A stretch of 64,000 nt of DNA from Endotrypanum monterogeii (GCA_000333855.2 CM007347.1:163921-227920); one strand, 5' to 3'. Numbered from the stretch's first letter, positions 1-15,000 are shown. The notes: generated by a model not told the origin, from the letters alone. Program-made: numbers and translations.

Positions 1-1
1 T

Positions 2-3000
2 GACGCGCGAGAGGATGCTTCGATGTTCGATGATGAGGATATCATTGACGAGGGCGAAGACGCGGACCCCGAGCACAACCCGATCGACTACATGCCGGTT
101 GTATTGGATGCTGCACGCCACAGCGAGCAACCCGTGAGCGACTCTCCGTTCGAAGACAAACGCTTCTACATGGACAACCGCACGGTGACATCGGAGCCGT
201 GGGTACACATTGGTGATCTCTACCCCGAGGGCAAGACGAGGCCATTGCTTCCGAGCGAGCTGGGCCGCGGCCAGTTCGAGCAGGGCGACCACTACAACTG
301 CAGCCTGCTGACGGCGTTTGCGGCGCTACTGGAGAGGCACCCCGGCGTGATTCGTAACTGCTTCATCTCGACGAAGCCGCGCAAGGACGGCCGCTACACG
401 TTTCAGTTCCACCGCTACGGGCAGTGGGTAAAGGTGGAAATTGACGACCGTATTCCGATGGTGAAGGGGGACACGGTGTTTTGCCGCTCACCGACGCATC
501 ACTGGTGGCCGCTGCTGCTGGAGAAGGCGTACGCGAAGTTCTACACGCTCTATGACAACTTGGAGAACGTCACGCAGGAGGAGGTGTTCCACGACTTCAC
601 TGGCCGACCTGTTATGTTTATTCCAATGGAAGTTGAAAAAGCGAAAGCGATCAACTACGATATCAAAAGCGTTCAGTTTTGGCGGGACTTGGACGCTGAC
701 GCGGATAGGACGGCACTGGCTGCCCTGGCCCTTGGGGATCAAGCAGAGCAATACGGCCTGCAGCACGAGGGAAGCTACGCCGTGTTGGGTTTCATAGAGT
801 CCCGCAACGCTATCGACATTACCCCGGCGGATGTGCTTGTAAAGATGTACAATCCGTATGAGGATTCGCCGTACGTAGGCCCGATGCATCGAGATGACCC
901 TCAGTGGACCTCTGATATGCGGGCAATCTGCAATCCGGCGCAGGGCAATGTTTTCTACATACCCGCCGATATATTCCTCGAGGTGTTTGCGAACCTGCAG
1001 CAAGTCTACATCAATGGTCTTGTGGATTCGTGCTATTGCTTCAACAGTGAGTGGGGTGACACAACAAGCGGTGGAAACGTTTCGCTTGTGACCTGGCGTG
1101 AAAATCCTCTTTATGTGGTGCGGAACAAGACGGATGCCCCAGTGCAGATCATGGGCATGATTCGGCAGCCAGATCAGCGACACCTGCTGCATCGTCAGAC
1201 CAATCATGATGTGAACTATATTCAGTGCGCACTTGTCGTGGCGGAAAGCGTCAGCGCGGAACGCATCCCGACATATTTGGTCACCGGTAATAACCACCGC
1301 CGTCTTCGCTCCGGTCTCTATCTCCAGAACCGTGAGGTCACCGATCTGATGACGATCCCTGCCGACTCGTTGTGCTACATCGTTCCTACAGGCATGCAGC
1401 GCGACAAAGGCAAGTTTATATTCTCCTACTGGTTTCAGTCCACCGAAGACAAAGGCAAGTTGGACATCAAACGACTCGGCACAGATATGGCACGTCACTT
1501 ACCAGCCATCGCGCACGTGGGCTTGGTGGATAAGGGCCACGCGCGTGTGGATGTACTTGTTGATACACCGACTGATCTACACATCTTATTAAGGCAGGAG
1601 AAACCGTTCAAGCACGCGAGTGGCGGTGATGCCATCGCGCAGGACTTTCTTTCCATGTATCTCTACGACATGAATGACAAGCGCATCAGCCCTAGCGCAC
1701 AAGCGACGAACAACCGTGAAATTGGTCTCGTGCAGCACGTGAGCCAGCCGGGCCGTTACGCGATTGGTGTGAACTGCACCGCCGGCAAGGGAGACGTACC
1801 ATGCAGGGTGGAGGTCGTTGCGCACGAAAGCGCGCACGTGCGCATCACTGAAGCCCCTGAGAATTCGCGGGAGCTTGGCGAGCTGGACCTCTACTTCCTG
1901 GACTCGGAGCCGGAGGGAATCCCTTTGACAGACCTCCTGCTCGAGAAGGACGAGAAGTTCCAGGATCAGCTGGAGGAGCTGAAAAAGCTGCATCGTGCAC
2001 CGAACAAAAGCGAGGAGGACATCAAGGCTCTGGAGCGCAAGATGAAAACCCGTACTCACGAGCTGGCGAAGGCTTTGTTGGGCAAGGATCGGGCCAAGTA
2101 TCTGGAGGCCAAAGATATCGTGAAGCTGGCGCCATTTTTGGAAGATGATCCAATCTACATGAACGCTGAGCTTCAGCGCCACAAACTCAAGAAGGACCCG
2201 AGAAACGATGGGAAGGTGCGCGCGATCGAGGAGCAGCTGCGGGACCGTGCAGCGGTCTTGATTGACACGTTGGTCGGCGGCGACCTCGGCTTTCTGGATG
2301 CGGAGTACGAGGGTATCCCGCGAGACGACATTGAACTTCAGAATGATTCCCTCTTCGAGAAAATGGCGCAAGCACGTGCTGGTCTTCTGAGCGATCCTGC
2401 CGCCAACGCGCGCAAGATCACCGACTTGGAAGACAAAATGCACGAGCGCGCCACCGAAATGGCCATGGCCATGCACGCGGCGGAGCGCGACTACCTGGAA
2501 CCACATCCGGAGGGCGTGCCACTGGATTTGCTACCCCTGAATGCGGACGAAGCCTTCAGTCGCTGGGAGGATGAGCTGCGCGCTCTCAATCGGAAGCCGA
2601 AGCGAGACAAGAAAGCGATCAAGGAGATGGAGGACAGGTTGAACGACCGTACACACGAGCTAGCGGCATTATTGAAGCGTGGCGAGCGCGATCTTTTCTT
2701 AGATCCTGCACCCAATGGTATTCCGGCGGACGATCTCCCTCTGGACACCGACGCACAGTTTCACGAAAAGGAGATGGAACGTCTGCGTTTACGTAAGGAG
2801 GACCCTCTTGGAAACCGCGAGGAAATCAAGGCGCTGGAGCACGAGTTGAACGACCGGGCTCGCGCGCTGGCCAAGGATCAGAAGGCGGATCAGCGGGCCT
2901 TCCTGGATCAAGGTTGGTACGGTATCCCGCTGGAGAAGCTGGGTTTGGACTTCAACGATGAGTTTCTACGGAAGGAGGAGGAGCTGCGTGCACTCAAGAA

Positions 3001-6000
3001 GAATCCGCTCCGTAACGCTAAGGCAATCGATGACCTTATGACAGTCATGAGCGACATGGTAGATGCTCTGGCAGCTGCCGAGGCTGCGTCTGATCGCAAC
3101 TTCCTTGACCCAGAGGTGGAGGGTCGTCTTGTTCAAACGCTGCCGCTAATGGGGAACCCAGAGTTCAAGGACCTTGATACAAAGCGTCGTCGAACGCTGA
3201 ACCGTGGGGGCGACACAGGCAAGGTGGCGAGTATGGAAGACCGTATGAACGACATTGCGCTGGAGATAGCGCACAACATGAACGTTGCCGAGCGACCGGG
3301 ATTCATGGACGCTGTCTATAAGGGTATTCCCTTGGAGGGTCTTATGTTAGACGAAGACCAGGTGTTTCACTCTTTAGAGGTGAGGCGGCAACAACAAAAG
3401 CAGGACCCGCGTCGTAACGCACGCGTCATCGCCGAGACTGAACAACATCTAAATGACCGCGCCATGGAGCTGGCTTCTGAAAAGTTGAAGGCCGACCGCA
3501 ATTATCTGGATCCCGAACCGGAAGGCGTGCCATTACGCCTAGCTCCGCTGGATAGCGATGCTGCGTTCTCTGAGATGGAGGCACAGCGCGCGAAGCTGAA
3601 GATAGACCCCTACCGTAACGCGAAGCTGATTGCAGATATGGAGAACCAACTCAATGACCGTGCACACGAACTCGCTAAAGAGCTTAAGAACAAGGAGAGA
3701 CTCAAGTTCCTGGAGGCCAAAATCAGAGGTATCCCATGCACAGAGCTGCTGCTAGATTTAGATCAACCGTTTCACGACATGGAGGTGCAGCGTCTGCTGC
3801 TCAACGAACAGCCGCAGATGAACGCCACAGCTATTCAGGATCTAGAGGAGGCTCTGAAGGAGCGCGCCGAGGAAATCGCAAACGAGAGGATGGCTAAGGA
3901 GCGCTCCTTCCTCGAGCCCTGCCCGCTTGGCATACCCTTGCAAGAGTTGCCTCTGGACGAAACGCCGAGTTTCCTCGCACAGGAGGAACGCCTCCGCTCT
4001 CTCAACAAGGATCCCCAGAGGAATGCGTTGGCGATAAAGGCGCTACAGGGGGAGATGGTCGATATGGTGTATTCGATGGCTGCCGAGGAGCTAAGCAAGC
4101 TGCGTGGTTTCCTCGACCCCGAGCCAGAGGGTCGCTTGGTTGACAGCCTACCCCTGAATGAAGATGCTCAGTTCCGAAAATTAGAGAGACAGTACCGTGA
4201 AATGAAGAGGGGCGCGAAGACCAACGCGCAGGACCTGGCAGACCTCGAGGAGCTCATGTGTGACCGCGCGCACGAGTTGGCCAAAGACATGAACCGCAGG
4301 GACCGGCCTAATTTTATGAATGTGGCACCGAGGGGTGTGCCACTCGTGGAGCTGCCCCTCGACACAGACGAGGAGTTCAGCAACCTTGAGGCGCAGCGTG
4401 CGCGCCTGTTGCGTTTTCCAGCGAAGAACAAGAGGGCCATCGCCGACATCGAGGACGCCCTCAACCTACGCGCCAAGGAGTTGGCGCAGGAGAAAATCCA
4501 GGCTGACCGTGCCTTCATGGACGAAGCCCCGCAGGGCATCTTGTTGAAGTATATTCCGCTTGACAGTGATAATGAGTTCGTGAAAATGGAGGCTGAGCGC
4601 ATGAAACTCCGCGCGCAGAACCAGAACTCTCGTGCGCCAGACCCCAAGATCCTCGATTTGGAGAGCGCCATGAACGAGCGCGCGATCGAGCTGGCCAAAG
4701 CGTTGAAGAAGAAAGTGCGTGCGAGCGTGTTGCCTGCAAACGTTGGCGGCATTGCCCGTGAAGCGCTTCAGCTAGACTACGATATGCCTTTTACAGATTT
4801 GGAGGTGGCGCAGATCGCAGCCAACGGTGACAGCGATATTGACAAAGAACGCGACCTCAGTGTTGCGATGCAGAAGCGTGCGGCAGACGTAGCAGCGAAG
4901 CTTCGCGGTGAGGAGCGTGCGAATTTCGGCCAACCACTCGGCTTCTCGCCCGAGGACCTGCCGTTGGAAAGAAACCCCGATTACCTGCAAAAGGAGGCCG
5001 CTCTGGTGGAGATGCGGGCAGACCCAAAGAAAGACACAGAGATCATCAAGGTTGCAGAGGAGGTCCTGTACGCCATGGCGATGCAGATGGCAAAAGAAAA
5101 GGCTGCAGAGGAGCGGGAGGACTACATCGACCCGGATCCGGAGGGTCGAAAGCTGAACGACCTGGGGCTCGACGATGATCCGACGTTTGTTGCTATCGAG
5201 GAACAATACCGCAGGTCGACGAAGGATCCGTACGCCGATCAGGATCGTCTGCGAGACTTGGAGCAGTTGATGAACGACCGTGCGCACGACTTGGCCAAAA
5301 TAAAGAATGCCCAGGAGCGCAGCACATACCTCAGCAATGCACCGCTTAATGTGCCAATTGCAGAACTTCCTCTCGACACAGATGAGGAGTTTTGCCGGTT
5401 GGAGGCACAGCGCGCGAAGCTGTGCCAGAACCAGGGGCGCAACGCGCAAGCTATCCGAGAAGCTGAGGAGGCTCTGAAAAACCGTGTCGAGGTCCTGGCA
5501 GCTGAGGCCCTCAAGAATGACCGCATTTTCCTGGAAGCGGAGCCAGAGGGTGTGTCGCAACGCCAGCTTCCATTAGATGAGGATAGTACTTTTCACGCCC
5601 TGGAGATGAAGCGCGCCGCTCTGAAGAGCGCCCCATTAAAAGATGAAGATGCTATCCGCGCAGTCGAGGAGCAGATGAATGGGCGCCTGCGTGCTATGGC
5701 AAAGGAGGTGAAGATGGATGCCCGGAACGACATGGACACAAACTTGCTCGGTATTCCCTTGGAGGACTTAAATCCATCCCTGGACGACGATTTGAGGTTT
5801 CACGAGGTCGAGGATATGTACCGGGACGCAAGGAAGAACCCGGCGAAGGCCAAAAAGGCGTCGCAGATTCTCGACCAAATGAACGAGCGCGCGAGGGAGA
5901 TCGCGCATGCGATGCACGAGAAGGAGCGGCGCTCGCTCAACCAGAGACCGAATGGTATCCCACTGGAAACGTTGCCTCTCAATGAAGATCCTGTGTTTAA

Positions 6001-9000
6001 CGCCCTCGAAAACGAGGCACGCACGCTTCAAAGCTCACCGAGCGGTGACAGGGACGCTGACAGGCTCACCGACATCGAGAACCGCCTGAACGTGCGCGCT
6101 GAGGAGCTGGCGAACGAGGCCCGCAAGAAGTATCTGGATCCCATGCCAGAGGGTTTGCCTATGGAAGTGCTCGAGCTTGGTGAGGACCCCTCTTTTGTGG
6201 AAGCCGAAAAGGAGTTGCGGCGGCTAGAAAGGAATCCTGTTGCCAATCGCCAAGGTATCAAAGACCTCAAGGATGAGCTCAATTCCATGGCCCGCGAGAA
6301 AGCGAGGCGACTGCTGCAGGGTGACCGTGGCTACCTGGATGAGAATCCGGAGGGCGTGAGTCTTCGCCACATCCCGCTGGACTCCGATCACGAGTTCCAC
6401 GAGTTGGAGGCGCGGCGTGCGACGCTCAAGGTTGAAGATCCGCACGCCAACGAGAAGGCTATCGCTGCGTTGGAGGAACAGCTGAACGGCCGTGCCTACG
6501 AGCTGGCAAAGGAAATCAAAGAAAATGAGGTGCGCGCGCTCGATCCCGACCCTCAGGGTATTCCTTACTCTCTCATCATGCCGCATAACGACAAGGAGTT
6601 CAGCGAGCTCGCGAATCATCTACGGGACCTTAAGGCGGACCCGAGGCGCAACGCGGCGGCTATCACGGAGACAAAAAAGCTGATGAACAACCGCGCCGCC
6701 GAGCTGGCGGAGGCAATCTTGAAACAGGACCGCTCATACCTGGAGGCAGAGCCCGCTGGTGTGCCGCTGAAATATCTGCCACTGGACACCGATCCACAGT
6801 TTAATCGGATGGAGGTAGAGCGTGCGAAGCTAAGAGCCAAGGATCACTCAAACAATTCAAAGAGGATACACGAGCTCGAGGATCAACTGAACGCGCGTGC
6901 TGGAGAGCTCGCCGAGGCGCAGAAGAAAGAGGACCTCCGCGGGATCGATACGAAGCCGAAAGGTATTCCACTCACAATCGTCGACCCGCACAGTGACGCG
7001 AAGTTCACTGAATTTTTGCCGATGCTCCGTGACATGAAGATGGATCCGAGTATGAGCCCGGAACAACTTCAGGAACTGGTTGACACAATGAACGATCGCG
7101 TTCATGAGTTGGCGAGTGAAAAGATTCGGAGCGACCGTCCCCACTACCTCGAGGATTCCCCGGGTGGCGTCCCACTTGCTCTGCTCCCGTTGGACAAAGA
7201 TCCACAGTTCCACGAGGTGGAGGTTCAGCGTGCTGTTCTCAAAGGGCAGGATCCACGTCGAAACGCGGCCAAAATTAAGGATATGGAGGACCGCCTGCGG
7301 GAGCGCGCGGGTGAGCTGGCTGAGTTGCAGCGTCTCAAAGATTTGGAGAACCTCGATCAGGCTCCAGAAGGGCTACCTATTGCTCTGGTGAGCCCTCATA
7401 GCGACCCCGTGTTTGCTGAGATGGTGAGTCATCACCGACAGCTTGCGATGGAGCCGGAGAAAAACGCCGACATTCTGAAAAATCTGGAGGAGGAGATGAG
7501 CAACCGTGCCGGCGAGCTAGCCAAAGCAATGCTTGGGAGCGACAACGCGTTCCTCGACCCAGCTCCGCAGGGTGTCATGCTCAGTGAGCTGCCGCTAGAT
7601 ACCGATCCAGAATTCCACAAGCTGAGGGTGGAGCGGGTGAAACTCAAGGCGCAGGATCAGCGCCGCAACGCCAGTAAGATCAAAGATCTTGAGTATCAGA
7701 TGAACGATCGCGCTCACCAGCTGGCACGTGATCAGCTTGCTGAGGACCTTAACGGCGTCGACCAAGAACCACGTGGCCTGTCGGTGGAGCTGCTAAGCCC
7801 GCATCTGGATCCAAAGTTTGCAGAGGCGGTGAAGCAGATCCGCGCGCTGAAAAAGCGTCCCGCCGCCGATACAGAGGAGCTGCAGGCAGTGATGGACAAA
7901 ATGAGCGAACGCGTGCGTACTATGGCCGACGGGGTGATGGACCGCGATTACCTTGACACAGATCCGGAGGGCGTGCCGCTTACCGACCTGCCGCTAGACA
8001 GCAATCCCACCTTTCACACTATGGAAGTGGAGCGCGCCAAACTGAAGCTGAGGGATCCGAGGCGCAACGCGCGCGCTATTGGCGACCTTGAGCAGCAGCT
8101 GAACGACTACGCGCACGAACTAGCAAAGAAGCAGCTCGCGGAGGATCTTGCAGGGTGTGATCGTGCCCCCGAGGGAATACCGCTGGAGCTGCTGAAGCCG
8201 ACCGAGGATTTGATGATGGCTGACATGATACGACAACTGCGCTCTCTTAAAAAGGACCCCGAGAGAAATTCCGAGGCGATCCACGATTTAGAGAACAAGA
8301 TGGACGCGCGCGCACACGAGCTTGCGCGTGAGCTGCTAGAGGGAGGTCGAGATTACCTAGATTCTAACCCCAATGGCGTCGCACTAAAGTATTTGCCACT
8401 GAGCGAGGACCCGGAATTTTCCAAGATGGAGGTGGAGCTGATGAAGCTCAAGGCACAGGATTCGCGGCGTAATCAGCGCCACATCGCCGACCTTGAGGAC
8501 AGACTTAACGATCGAGCAGCAGAGTTGGCGTTGGCAAAGAAAGCGGAGGAGTTGGCACACTTCCCATTGCAATACAGCGGCATCGATACGTCTGCAATGA
8601 GACCGCACGACGACCCTGAGTTTGCTGCCCTTGTCGAACAGCTGAGGAACCTGGAGAAGGAGGATGAGAATGTCCCATCTGAGACTGAGAAGGTGTTAGC
8701 GGAGATGAACGCGCGTCTAGTAGAGTTGGCCAAGGAGAAGGTTGAGGGGGACCTGTGGTTCCTGGAAAAGGAGCCAGAGGGAATCCCTCTGGAGGAGGTG
8801 GCCTTGACGTCTGATCCGACCTTCCAGCAGCTCCATGAGGACCGCGCTAACCTCAAGGCGAAGGATCCCCGAAATAACGCAGACAAGATCAAGACCCTCG
8901 AGAACCAGATGAATGAACGCGCACTTGAGTTGGCGAGGGACCTGAAGAGGAGCGACTTCGACGGGATCGACGCGAACCCGCTGGGGATCCCGTTGGATTT

Positions 9001-12000
9001 GCTGAAGCCACGCGATGACCCCCTTGTGGAAAAGATTTTGCCTGAGCTGCGCCGCTCAAAGAGGAGCTCTCACGCGGCGTCCAAGACACAAGACCTTCTG
9101 CATAAACTAAACGACCGTGTCTATGAGATAGCCACCGATGCACTGACTGGGGATCGATCGGTATACCTGGACGCCAATCCGGAGGGGGTGCCCTTGTCGG
9201 ACCTGCCGCTGGATACGGACGGCATCTACAGTGGTCTTGAAGTAGAGCGCGCCAAACTGGCGCTCACGGACCTTGCCAAGAACGCCAAGCAAATCGAGGA
9301 TCTCGAGGACCGCCTGAACGAGCGCGCACATGAGTTAGCGCACCAGGTACTGAAGGATGACCTAAAGAATTTGGAGCCAAGGCCGAATGGAATTCCCATT
9401 GACGCGGTGAAGCCGCATAACAATCCAGATTTTCACGACCTGGCCACATACGCCCGCGAGCTCCGCAAGGACCCGCGCCGCAACGCGGAAAAGATCTCTG
9501 CCATCGAGGAGCAGATGGACGACTTGGTGCAGCAGATGGCGTCAGAGATGCTATCGACGGACCGCGAATACCTCGACCCTGAACCGGAGGGCGTGCCGTT
9601 GGAGCATCTGCCGCTTCTCGAGAATCCGGAATTTCACGAGTTGGAGGTTCAGCGTGCTGTGCTGGTAGCACAGGACCCTGTGAAGAACAAGCAGGCGATT
9701 GTAGACCTCGAGGAGAAGCTCGAAAAATGTGCGCACAAGCTGGCCAGTGCACTGAAGCGGGAGGACTTGAAGGGCCTCAACAATGCTCCGCTTGGTGTAC
9801 CCGTGTCGCTGCTGAACCCTCACAATGATGTCCGCTTCGCCGCGAAGTTGCCAGAGCTTCGGACTTTGAAAAAGGACAACGGCGCCCTCAAAGAATCGCG
9901 GTTGAACGACGCGCAGGCGAAGTTGGATGAGATTCTCGAAGGGTTCGCAGCCGATTACCTGGAAGAGGACCGCGCTCAGTATCTCGACCCGTCTCCAGAG
10001 GGTATTCCGTTGGCAGCTCTTCCGCTCAGCACAGATCCAGAGTTCCGCCAACTCGAGGCGGAGCGTCTAGACTTGATCAGTAAGAACCCGATGGCCAATA
10101 AGGACACCATCAAAGAGCTGGAGGCCGCCCTGAACGAGCGCGCCAATGAGCTGGCGCGAGAAAAGCGCAAGGGCGACCGTGGATTTCTCGACCCTGAGCC
10201 ACTCGGCATACCACTCAGCGCGCTGCCGCTAGACACTGATCGCCAATTCAGCGACCTGGAAGCAAAGCGTGCGGTGCTAAAGGTAAAGGATGCAATCAAG
10301 AACGCTGCTGCGATTCTAGACCTCGAGGACCAGCTGAACGACCGCGCGAGCCAGCTTGCTGAGGAGCAGATCGCTGAAGACCTGCGCGCCGTCGATCCGA
10401 CACCGGGGGACATTCCGGTGTGGATGCTGAAGCCGCACGAGGATCCGGAGTTTGCGCGGATGGTGAACGCGCTGCGGTTGCTGAGGGCGGACCCCTCCAC
10501 AGATCCAGGAAAAATATCAGACCTGGAGCAGGACATGAACGATCGTGTTCACGAGCTTGCCAGCGAGGCGCGTAATGCCGACCGTTCGGCGTATCTAGAC
10601 CCCAAGCCAGAGGGTATCGCGGTCGAGTCGTTACCGTTGGATTCCGACCCTCTCTATCACCGACTGGAGGTGGAGCGGGCGAAGCTCATGCTCCAGGACC
10701 CCAAGAAAAATCAGGCGAAGATTGCCGATCTCGAGGATCGTCTCAACGACCGGCTGCACGAGCTTGCCATCGAGCAGCGTGTGCGCGATTTGGAGGACTT
10801 GGACCATGCGCCGCATGGTATTCCACTGGAGTTACTGCAGCCCCACAACGACGATGCTTTCGCGTCTCTCGCAGAGCAGCGACGCGACCCGAAAAGTGCG
10901 CTGGCGAAGCTACGTGGCGGCGACACCACTGATGAGGATCTGGCACGCGACATGCTAAATAACCGTCTAGACGAGCTTGCCAAGGAGCTGCTAGATGGCG
11001 ACCGAGACTACCTCGACTCCAATCCTGAGGGTGTGCCTCTGCATCTGCTACCTCTCAGCGAAGACCCCGCGTTCCACGAGATGGAGGTGAGTCGTGCGGT
11101 GTTGAAGCTGAAGAACCCCAAAGCGAATTCCGCGGCCATCAAAGATTTGGAGGAGAAATTAAATGACCGTGCTCACGAATTGGCGAAGGATGTGTTGAGT
11201 GGCGACCGTGACTACCTCACCGCGGAGCCGAAGGGTGTGCCGCTAGCGGATTTGCCCCTTGATAAAGATCTTCAGTTCCACCAGATGGAGGTCGAGCGGG
11301 CCAAACTCAAGGCGCAGGAGTCTAATAGAGATTTGGAAAAGATCAGGGCGCTCGAGGACAGGCTCAACGAGCGCGCTGACGAGCTAGCTGAGGTGCAGAA
11401 GAGAGAGGATCTCCGCGGCCTGGACGAGAGGCCCCGTGGCATTCCGCTGGTGTTACTCAACCCGCACGATGACCCGGAGTTCGCGTCGTATTTGCCCGCT
11501 TTGCGCCGTTTGAAGAACGAACATCCAAGTCACCCAAATGTCAAAGAAATTCAGGCAAAGCTGGACAGCCGCGCGAATGAGCTAGCGAAGGCTCAGGTTG
11601 AGCGTGATCGCTTTTTCCTGGATCCTGAGCCGGAGGGCATCCCTCTGGCCCAGTTGCCTCTGGACACTGACAAACCATTCACAGACCTGGAAAGGCAGCT
11701 GCGTGTCGCAAGTCAAGATCCAAGGCGCAATGCAGACAAGATCGCTGACCTGCAGAGCGACATGAACGAACGTGCTCACGAGCTTGCGCGTGATTTGCTC
11801 AAGGGAGACCGCGGCTACCTCGATCTCGAGCCGGAGAATATTCCGATTGCCGATATCCCTATCGATTCAGATCCGGAGTTCCGTGAGCTGGAGGCACGGC
11901 GGGCAAAACTGAAAGAGAATCCGAAGCGCAACGCCGAGGCCATCGCCGATTTGGAGAACAAGCTCAACGACCGCGCGCACGCGCTAGCGAGCGCTCAAAA

Positions 12001-15000
12001 AGAGATGGCGCGCAATTTTCTTAACTCCGATTCTCACGGTATGCCCCGAGCGCTTTTGCCCTTGGATAGGGATGCACCATTCGCAAAGATGGAGCAACAG
12101 CTACGGCGCCTCAACAGAGACCCAAGACGAAGCGCCGGCGCCATCGAGAACCTCAAGGGCATGATGCAGGTCCGCGCAGACCAGCTGGGGGAGACCATGG
12201 TAAAGGGGGACCGAAACAATTACCTCGACTCCACTCCGGGTGGCGTACCCATCGAGGATTTACCGCTCGACACGGATCCGCAATACATTGATGCAGAGCT
12301 GAAGCGCGCCATCCTCAAAGCTCAGAACCCAAAGGATAACGCCGACGAGATCGCCGATCTCGAAAAGGCGCTAAGCGACCGCGCCAACGAGCTCGCTGAA
12401 GATAAGCGTAAGAAGGATCGCGCCTGTCTGGACCCTGAGCCCGAGGGTATTCCAATTACTGACGTTCCATTAGATAAGGATCCGAATTTTTCGAGATTGG
12501 AGGACTACCTACGCAAACTCAAGAGGGATCCCCGTCGCAACGCTGACGCTATCGCAGGCACACAAGAGAGCATGAACGACCGGGCCCACGAGTTGGCCAG
12601 GGCAGTGGTTGCTGAGGACCTTGCATGCTTGCCGCCATCAGCTTACCGCGGCATCTCAAAAGAAGAGCTGCAGCTTCACTCGTACCCGAAGTTCCGTGAT
12701 GAGGCGAACCGGCGACGTGATGCAATGCGCCGCAACTTACCTGCGCACGAAATCCAGCCCATTGAGGATGAGATGGACAGGATTGCCCACGCGATTGCCG
12801 ACGACGTGATCAGGAGCGAGCGTGCCTTCCTCGACCCTGAGCCGGAGGGTATGAACATTGCTGATCTTCCACTCGATACTGACAAGGAGTTTGCTGCTCT
12901 CGAAGCCGAGCACCGACGCCGCACCAAAGACCCACGCGCTGCTAAAAGACACAAAGACGTCATTCGCGACTTGGAGGAGAAGATGAGCGATCGGGCGCGC
13001 GAGCTGGCCAAGGAGGAGTTCGTGAGACAGCGAGGCTTCATGGACCAGGAGCCGGAAGGCATTCCACTCGAACATCTGCAGCTCGATAAGGATGTTGAGT
13101 TCAAGGATGCAGAGATAGCACGTTACAAGGCAATGAAGGGTGACAATGTGGATGCAAAGAAGGTAGCTTCGTTAGAGAAATGTATGAACGATCGTGCACA
13201 TGAGCTGGCGAAGGCCGAGCTAGCGAAGGACCGTGCCTTCCTCGACCCTGAGCCGGAGGGCGTGCTACTGGCAGACCTCCCGCTCAGCGAGGATGCAGTG
13301 TTTAATGAGCTGGCAAAGGAGCGACAGGCGCTGAAGAACACCAAGAGGGGCCGAGAACCAAGGGTAAAGGAGTTGGAGGACAAGATGAACGATCGGGTTC
13401 ACATCATCGCACAGGATTACCTCAATAAGATTCGTAGCTACCTCAACCCAGAGCCACAGAACGTGCCCATCGCTGACATACCCCTAAATCGTGACCCGAT
13501 CTTTCGTGAAATGGAGGGCGACTTGATGAAAGCAAAGAAAGACCCCCACGGCGGCGCCGCACGGATTGCCGAACTGGAAAGCGATCTCAATGACCGTGCC
13601 GATGAGCTAGCAAGGGAGCTGTTGCGCAAGGAGCGCGCTCATCAAGAGCAGGAACCTTTGGGTGTGTCATTGGAGGAGCTGCCGCTCAACTACGACCCAA
13701 TCCTCAACCCGTTAGAGCGAAAACGCCGAGACCTCAGGAAAAATCCAAAGATGCACACTGACGCACTGCGAAACCTCGAGCCGGAAATTGCAGCGCGTGT
13801 CGATGGCATCGCGCACGACTTTTTGGAGAAGGAGCGTGCTTTTCTGGATCAAGAGCCGGAGTGCGTGCCTCTGGAGCGCCTGCCGTTGTCGAGTGATAGA
13901 GAGTTTCATGAGATGGAAAGGGATCTACGCCTGCTGAAGAAACAGCCTGCCAAGAACAAGGACGCCATCGAGGATCTTGAGGAGCGCATGAACGATCGCG
14001 TCCACAGTTTGGCCAAAGACTACCTCGCAAGGGATCGAGAATACCTCGAGAAAGAGCCGCTAGAGGTGCCGGTGAACGAGCTTCCGCTCAACGAGGACAC
14101 AATTTTCCGCGATCTGGAGGAAAAGCGACGTGCGCTGAAGAAAGACCCACGCGGCAACGCTGTGGCCATCAAGGCTCTGGAGGAGCAGCTGAATGAACGT
14201 CTTGGCCAACTGGCGCAACAAAAGCTGGAGGAAGAGCGTCGATTTCTGGACTTCAAGCCGGAAGGTATCCTCATCAAGGATCTATCCCTGGAAAAAGACA
14301 AAACCTTCAAGGACAGAGAAAGACTGCTGCGTCAGCTGCGCAAGGATCCGCGCAAGAACGCAGGTGCGATTCGGGACATTGAGGACGAGATGAACGCCCG
14401 TGTTCACACATTGGCCAAACGCCAGCTGGCAGACGACCGCCACTTCCTCAACCCAGAGCCGCGCCGTGTGCCGTTGGTTGACCTTGATCTCGACGACGAT
14501 CCAGAGTTTCACAAGACGGACCTAGAGCGTCGTGAAGCCAAAAAAGACCCAAAGAACGCAGAAAGGGTGCGCCAGCTGGAGGCCCTGCTGAACGAACACG
14601 CGGAGCGCATTGCTGGGGAGTACCTCAAGAGGGATCGCATCTACCTGGACCCCGAGCCTGAGGGGGTTCCACTAGAGGAGCTGCCACTGGACACAGATCC
14701 AGACTTCCACGGTATGGAGGTGGACCGGCGCAAACTCAAGAAGGACCCCTCGAAGAACTCCACCATCATCAAAGACCTTGAAGAGCTCCTCAATAAGCGC
14801 GCGTATGAGTTGGCCAAGGAAAAGAAGGGCTACCAAGACTCTGTATTTCACCAAGCGAACGAGGATATAGCTGAGCAGTGGCCGCGCGTTCGTGAACTGT
14901 ACCCAGAAGGTGTATACGACCCGGTGACGCCCGATACGACACTGCCGTCGGATATTTCGTCTGCCCCGCAGGACATGGGGTTTCTCGCCCCTTTCATCGC

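Larger units (their letters stand above)
1895..14827 (+). repeat. 64-copy GM6/FRA-type protein repeat array, gene 1
   Basis: I counted 64 successive units of about 67 codons by the anchor F/Y-L-D-x-x-P-x-G-(I/V)-P-L followed by L-P-L-D-x-D-x-x-F. Each unit then has an E-rich helix with R-x-x-L-K, a D-P-x-x-N-A turn and a second helix ending N-D-R-A-H-E-L-A. Copies are strongly diverged from one another, unlike the nearly homogeneous arrays known in T. cruzi FRA. Most units look helical, so an extended rod is plausible. Confidence 0.93.

Noticed and set aside
488..1498. Long antisense open frame (336 aa) and many others opposite the calpain genes
   Set aside because: They are shadows of strongly biased coding sequence on the + strand, match no family and have no acceptor site.
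1895..14827. Regular ~200-bp repeats that might suggest a satellite or CRISPR-like array
   Set aside because: The periodicity is at protein level in one frame. The DNA copies are strongly diverged and there are no conserved direct repeats with spacers.
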